Origin: CBDESN01 sp965242495
Lineage (GTDB): Bacteria > Pseudomonadota > Alphaproteobacteria > MPNO01
Direction of reading: 5' to 3'
Length of the DNA: 64,000 nucleotides
Assembly (NCBI GenBank): GCA_965242495.1
Contig: OZ251446.1
Coordinates: forward strand, 3,720,001-3,784,000
Shown here: positions 60,109-64,000 of the stretch, piece after piece
How positions within the stretch are numbered: position 1 is the stretch's first letter
Layout of the letters: each line of letters starts with the position of its first letter
The notes under the pieces: model-generated
What the model was told of the DNA's origin: nothing
The model's database searches: none
What the model saw: only the letters and a program-made list of their open reading frames with translations
Position numbers and translations under genes: made by a program

Positions 60109-61410
60109 CTATCCCGCCGTCTCCGGCGGCGGCTCGCGGACCGACAGCAGCAGCGCCAGCCCGATCAGCAGGAAGGCGATCACCGTCGCCATGCCGGCGC
60201 GCTGCGAGTCGTAGGCGAGGGTGACCCAGGCCAGGATCGCCGGGCCCAGAAAGGCCGTGATCTTGCCCGACAGGGCGAACAGGCCGAACATCTCGCTTCG
60301 CATGTCCTCCGGGGCGAGCCGCGCCATCAGCGACCGGCTGGCCGCCTGGGCCGGCCCCATGAACAGGCCCAGCGGCAGGGCGAGCGCCCAGAACGTGGAC
60401 TTCGACTCCACCAGCAGCAGCGGGACGCCCAGGGCGATCAGCCCGACCAGCGCGATCAGGATCGTGCGCTTGGCGCCGATCCAGTCGTCCACCCAGGCGA
60501 AGGCCGCGGCGCCCAGCCCGGCGGTCACGTTGAGGGCGATGCCGAACTGGATGATCTCGGCGAGGCTCATGCCGAACGTGCCGGCGGCGTAGATGCCGCC
60601 GAACGCGAACATGGTGTTGAGCCCGTCGATATAGAACAGGCGGGCGAGCAGGAAGCGGCCGATATTGGCGTATCGCCGGATTCCGCGGAGGGTGCCGAGC
60701 AGCGTCTGCGCCGCCTCGCGGACCGCCCGCGCCCCGCCGACGCCGGTGGGCGGCGCGTCGGGGGTGAACAGGAACAGCGGCGCCGCGAACAACGCGAACC
60801 AGATGGCCACCATCGGGCCGGTGGCGCGGATGTGCTCGGCCGAGTCCTTGTCGAGTCCGAACGCCGGCGTGTCGGTCTGCACGAAGGCGAGCAGCGCCGC
60901 CGCGAGGCAGACCAGGCCGCCCAGATAGCCGACTCCCCAGGCCCAGCCCGAAAGGCGGCCGATGCCGCCGCGCGGCGCGATGTCCGGCAGCATCGCGTTG
61001 TAGAACACCATCGCCATCTCGAACGCCGTGTTGGCGAGGGCGAAGAAGATCAGGCTCCACAGCACGAATGCCGGGTCGGGCCGGGCGAACCAGAGCAGCG
61101 CTGTGGCGACGATGCAGACCGCGCTCAGCCCCGCCAGCCACGGTTTCCTCGGCCCGGTCCGATCGGCGAGGGCGCCGAATAGCGGGCTCGCCAGCGCTAC
61201 CGCGAGGCCGGAGAGGGCCAGCGCCTGGCCCCATTGGGCCTGGCCCAGGACCGGCGACTCGGCGACCGCTTGCGTGAAATAGGTCGCGAACACGAAGGTG
61301 AGAATCACCGTCGCGAACCCGGAATTGGCCCAGTCATAGAGGCACCAGGCGATGCGCGCGCGGGGCGACGCGCCGCCCCGGGCCGCGGCCGGTCGCGGGG
61401 GCGTGTCCAT
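60109..61410 (-). CDS. UMF1/Atg22-like MFS transporter
   Basis: A 433-residue twelve-helix major facilitator of the UMF1 (Atg22-like) type: WCLYDWANSGFATVILTFVF near the start and GWAWGVGYLGGLVCL are family marks. The start ATG at 61410 (MDTPPRPAA) is preferred over one 69 bases upstream. Relatives may export amino acids; the substrate is unknown. Convergent with purH. Confidence 0.87.
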   Translation of the reverse strand: MDTPPRPAAARGGASPRARIAWCLYDWANSGFATVILTFVFATYFTQAVAESPVLGQAQWGQALALSGLAVALASPLFGALADRTGPRKPWLAGLSAVCIVATALLWFARPDPAFVLWSLIFFALANTAFEMAMVFYNAMLPDIAPRGGIGRLSGWAWGVGYLGGLVCLAAALLAFVQTDTPAFGLDKDSAEHIRATGPMVAIWFALFAAPLFLFTPDAPPTGVGGARAVREAAQTLLGTLRGIRRYANIGRFLLARLFYIDGLNTMFAFGGIYAAGTFGMSLAEIIQFGIALNVTAGLGAAAFAWVDDWIGAKRTILIALVGLIALGVPLLLVESKSTFWALALPLGLFMGPAQAASRSLMARLAPEDMRSEMFGLFALSGKITAFLGPAILAWVTLAYDSQRAGMATVIAFLLIGLALLLSVREPPPETAG

Positions 61411-61511
61411 GGCGCGACTATAGCACGGCCCCGTCGGCGACGTTTTCGATTGCGCCCGCCATCGCGGCTGTGCCAGCATCGGCCCGTCATCTACGCGAGG
61501 GAGAGGCTCAC

Positions 61512-62054
61512 ATGTCCGATGCGTTGCAGCGGTTCTGCGCCGACTGTCGCGACATCCTGCGGGCGGATCCGGGGCGGTCGGGGCGCGAACGGGTGCGCGA
61601 CCGGCTGGAGGCGCTGCTTGTCGACCGGGCGTTCGTGGACGCCCATTGCGGTCCCGACGCGCAGCAGGGCGTGCACGTGCTCTACGACGACCCGGAGCTG
61701 GGTTTCCAGGTGCTGGCGCATATCAACGACAAGGCGCGCCGGTCGCCGCCGCACGATCACGGCGAGTCGTGGGCGATCTACGGCCAAGCGACCGAGTTCA
61801 CCGACATGATCGAGTGGGAGCGGACCGACGACGGCAGCGATCCGTCCCATGCCGAGCTGCGGCCCGCCAGGCGCTACCGGCTCCAGCCGGGCAAGGCCGG
61901 CATCTACGACGACGGCAAGATCCACTCGATCGACTATCCGGACCGCTCGCGCTTCGTCCGCGTCACCGGCGCCGACCTCGATCGCATCCCGCGCATCAAG
62001 ATCGACCCGGACTCGGGCCGGATCGATCGGATGGACCCGCAGCAGGCGACGTGA
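61512..62054 (+). CDS. Cysteine dioxygenase-like cupin protein
   Basis: A 180-residue cupin. The metal motif is in PPHDHGESWAIYGQ (HxH...), and a later His is in DDGKIHSIDYP. Layout resembles the type I cysteine/3-mercaptopropionate dioxygenase family; substrate not assigned. ATG follows GAGAGGCTCAC. It is 41 bp upstream of the MetE-like gene and likely co-transcribed. Confidence 0.75.
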   Translation: MSDALQRFCADCRDILRADPGRSGRERVRDRLEALLVDRAFVDAHCGPDAQQGVHVLYDDPELGFQVLAHINDKARRSPPHDHGESWAIYGQATEFTDMIEWERTDDGSDPSHAELRPARRYRLQPGKAGIYDDGKIHSIDYPDRSRFVRVTGADLDRIPRIKIDPDSGRIDRMDPQQAT

Positions 62055-62095
62055 CCCGCTCTGCGTCCGAGAGAGGTCCGAGCGAGGGAAACGTC

Positions 62096-63220
62096 ATGAC
62101 GAGCGATGCGAAACCGCCCTTCCGCGCCGATCACGTCGGCAGCCTGTTGCGCCCGGCGGCGCTGCTCGACGCCCGCGCCCGGCGGGACAGGGGCGAAATC
62201 GGGGCGGAGGAGCTGCGCGCAGTCGAAGACGCCTGCATTCGCGACGTCGTCCGCATGCAGCAGGACGTGGGCCTGCGCGGCGTCACCGACGGCGAATATC
62301 GCCGCACCTTCTGGCATCTCGACTTCCTGGAGCGGATCAAGGGCGTCAAGGTGACCGAGGGCAAGTTCGCCGCCCATTTCCGCCGCGACGACGGCTCCGA
62401 CGTGGGTTTCGTCCCGCCGACGATGACCGTGGACGGCCGGCTCGAACGGACCCGCGGCATCCAGATCGAGGATTTTCGCTTCCTCCGGTCGGTCGCCCGG
62501 GCCCTGCCCAAGGTAAGCATCCCGTCGCCCTCCATGCTCCATTTCCGCGGCGGGCGGGAAGCCATTGACAAGCGCGCCTACCCCGACATGGCGGATTTCT
62601 ACGCCGATCTCGCCCGCGTCTATAACGAGGAGATCCTGGCCCTCGCCGAAGCGGGCGCGCGTTATCTGCAGATCGACGACACCAACTTCGCCTATCTGTG
62701 CGATGCGCGCATCCGCAGGGCGACGGAGGAGCTGGGCGAGGATCCGGATGACCTGCCGCGCGCCTATTGCAAGCTGATCAACGATTCGATCGCCGGCCGG
62801 CCGGCCGACATGGCGGTATGCGTGCATATGTGCCGCGGCAATTTCCGCAGCGCCTGGGTCGCCGAGGGCGGCTATGAGCCGGTCGCCGAGGCGCTGTTCA
62901 GCGAGCTCGACGTGGACGGCTATTTCCTGGAATACGACGATCACCGCTCGGGCGATTTCGCGCCGCTGCGCTTCGTCCCGAAGGGCAAGACGATCGTGTT
63001 GGGGCTGGTCACGTCCAAGTCGCCGACCCTCGAACCCAAGGACGAGCTGAAGCGGCGGATCGACGAGGCGGCGAGGCGCGTTCCCCTGGACCAGCTGGCG
63101 CTCAGCCCGCAATGCGGCTTCTCATCGACGGTCCACGGCAACGAGCTCACGATCGACGACCAGCTCGCCAAGCTCGGGCTGATCGTCGGCGTGGCGGAAG
63201 AGGTCTGGGGGGCGGTCTGA
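62096..63220 (+). CDS. Cobalamin-independent methionine synthase-like (MetE C-terminal domain) protein
   Basis: A 374-residue TIM barrel of the MetE C-terminal/UROD-like family: RADHVGSLLRP at the start, zinc ligands His and Cys in VCVHMCRGNF, Glu in YFLEYDDHRSG, and Cys in LSPQCGFSST. Stand-alone proteins of this type transfer methyl groups to thiols or act in thioether/methylcobalamin-type catabolism rather than full MetE synthesis. Neighbouring thiol-dioxygenase-like cupin suggests sulfur-compound metabolism (inference). Confidence 0.85.
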   Translation: MTSDAKPPFRADHVGSLLRPAALLDARARRDRGEIGAEELRAVEDACIRDVVRMQQDVGLRGVTDGEYRRTFWHLDFLERIKGVKVTEGKFAAHFRRDDGSDVGFVPPTMTVDGRLERTRGIQIEDFRFLRSVARALPKVSIPSPSMLHFRGGREAIDKRAYPDMADFYADLARVYNEEILALAEAGARYLQIDDTNFAYLCDARIRRATEELGEDPDDLPRAYCKLINDSIAGRPADMAVCVHMCRGNFRSAWVAEGGYEPVAEALFSELDVDGYFLEYDDHRSGDFAPLRFVPKGKTIVLGLVTSKSPTLEPKDELKRRIDEAARRVPLDQLALSPQCGFSSTVHGNELTIDDQLAKLGLIVGVAEEVWGAV

Positions 63221-63231
63221 GCCGCCGGCGG

Positions 63232-64000
63232 TCACGCCGCGACCGGGAAGTGGACCGCCAGCCAGTCGCGCAGGAGGCCGTTCACGCGCCGGTCGTCCCG
63301 GGCGAGCATGAAGTGATCGACGCCGGCGAGCAGATGCAGTTCGGTCGGTTGGCCGGCGCGCTTGAACAGTTCGATCGACTGTTCGGTCGGCGTGACCGAG
63401 TCGTCGGCGGCGTGAAGCAGCAGCAGCGGGCGCGGCGCGATGTCGCCCACCACGTCGTCGGCGCGGAAGTCCATCATGCTCTGCGCCGTCTCGGCCGGGA
63501 ACGCGGACACCGCGCCCGTCGCCAGATTGCCGCGCAGCCGCGGCGGGATGGGTACGATGTCGTCGCGCGGCACCATCAGCGACTCGCCCGTGCGTTCGCG
63601 ATGGCGCCGGCCGTCTTCGAGCATCCGGGTGAAGCGCCGCCACGCCGCGGGCGTCGCGTGCTGGCCGCGGAACTTGCGCTCGCCGTCGCCCCAGCCGCCC
63701 GACGAGACCACCGCCGCCACCCGCTCGTCGACGCCGGCGCTGTAGATCGCGACCGCGGCCCCGAAGCTCGAGCCCAACGCGCCGATGCGGGCGGCGTCGA
63801 CCTCCGGGCGGGTCGCCAGGTAGCCGAGCGCGTTCCGGACGTCCGCCACCTGATCGAGGCAGAGGATGCGCCCGAACTCGCCCTCGCTGTCGCCGCAGCC
63901 GCGCATGCTGAACCGCATCGCGACGTAGCCCCAGGCGGCGAGAGTCCGCGCCGGCTGCACCGAATTGCCGCTCTCCATGTTGCTGCCGAAGCCGTGCAGC
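63232..64000 (-). CDS. Alpha/beta hydrolase (5' end beyond the window)
   Basis: At least 255 residues, missing its N-terminus at the window edge. The oxyanion-side LHGFGSN opens the visible part. The nucleophile elbow is GALGSSFGAAVA (Ser), the acid Asp is in LLHAADDSVTP, and the catalytic His in GVDHFML. The preceding MRGCGDSEGEFG is typical of serine aminopeptidase/dienelactone-hydrolase-like relatives. Substrate unknown. Convergent with the MetE-like gene. Confidence 0.85.
   Translation of the reverse strand, partial: LHGFGSNMESGNSVQPARTLAAWGYVAMRFSMRGCGDSEGEFGRILCLDQVADVRNALGYLATRPEVDAARIGALGSSFGAAVAIYSAGVDERVAAVVSSGGWGDGERKFRGQHATPAAWRRFTRMLEDGRRHRERTGESLMVPRDDIVPIPPRLRGNLATGAVSAFPAETAQSMMDFRADDVVGDIAPRPLLLLHAADDSVTPTEQSIELFKRAGQPTELHLLAGVDHFMLARDDRRVNGLLRDWLAVHFPVAA

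Overview
The window looks like a chromosome segment of a high-GC (roughly 70% by eye) free-living or symbiotic alphaproteobacterium, probably of Rhodospirillales type. The support is gene order rather than any single marker: hisS-hemA-prfA-prmC-DUF4167; ribF-ileS-lspA-DUF3035-M16-M16; gyrA-coaD; and GyrA with Gln at the quinolone Ser83 site. Many stop/start pairs overlap by 1-4 bases (ATGA, GTGA, TGATG), so operons are tight. No rRNA, tRNA or CRISPR array was seen.

Layout. 0.3-5.4 kb: translation and tetrapyrrole genes (minus strand). 5.5-7.0 kb: IS1182-like element, copy 1. 7.2-11.7 kb: a DMT exporter and the methylcitrate-cycle operon prpD-prpB-prpC, preceded by a long leader (about 11.8-12.3 kb). 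12.4-13.0 kb: VapBC toxin-antitoxin. 13.5-16.5 kb: an AT-richer, defence-like cassette (DUF3800 protein; ATPase with a TOPRIM-like C-terminus) that appears to have landed inside an XRE-HsdM gene. 16.9-24.7 kb: M16 peptidases, DUF3035 lipoprotein, lspA, ileS, ribF. 24.7-27.1 kb: a tandemly duplicated coiled-coil gene with 21-bp repeats and an IS481-type element. 27.2-32.1 kb: UbiD-type decarboxylase, gyrA, coaD. 32.1-35.0 kb: a palindromic-repeat field with IS1182-like copy 2. 35.0-41.5 kb: amidotransferase, xthA, methyltransferase, cNMP-binding protein, an odd ABC transporter and an ADP-ribosylglycohydrolase. 41.8-44.4 kb: a lower-GC MrfA/YprA-like helicase between two related ADP-ribosylglycohydrolase 3' ends. 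44.8-53.0 kb: a second copy of the long leader, then an amidohydrolase, a cysteine hydrolase and a branched-chain-type ABC importer with two LivM-like permeases. 53.1-64.0 kb: a membrane protein, three tandem DMT exporters, a CapD/WbpM-like dehydratase, purH, an MFS protein, a cupin, a MetE-like protein and the edge of an alpha/beta hydrolase gene.

Three themes go beyond routine annotation. (1) A REP-like palindrome family (stem ATTCCCGC, loop GAAA) is scattered through intergenic DNA. One IS1182-like copy sits exactly in a palindrome loop with a 4-bp GAAA duplication, the other copy has recombinant flanks, and many single IS-like right ends lie fused to half palindromes. (2) Two diverged copies of a roughly 500-bp leader (strong sigma70-like promoter, conserved hairpin, paired GCAATC motifs, helically phased T-tracts) each precede a catabolic operon in the same orientation. 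(3) Two low-GC inserts, ATPase-TOPRIM/DUF3800 and the helicase, look like defence cargo that disrupted resident genes. All functions are inferred from sequence alone; no searches were run.
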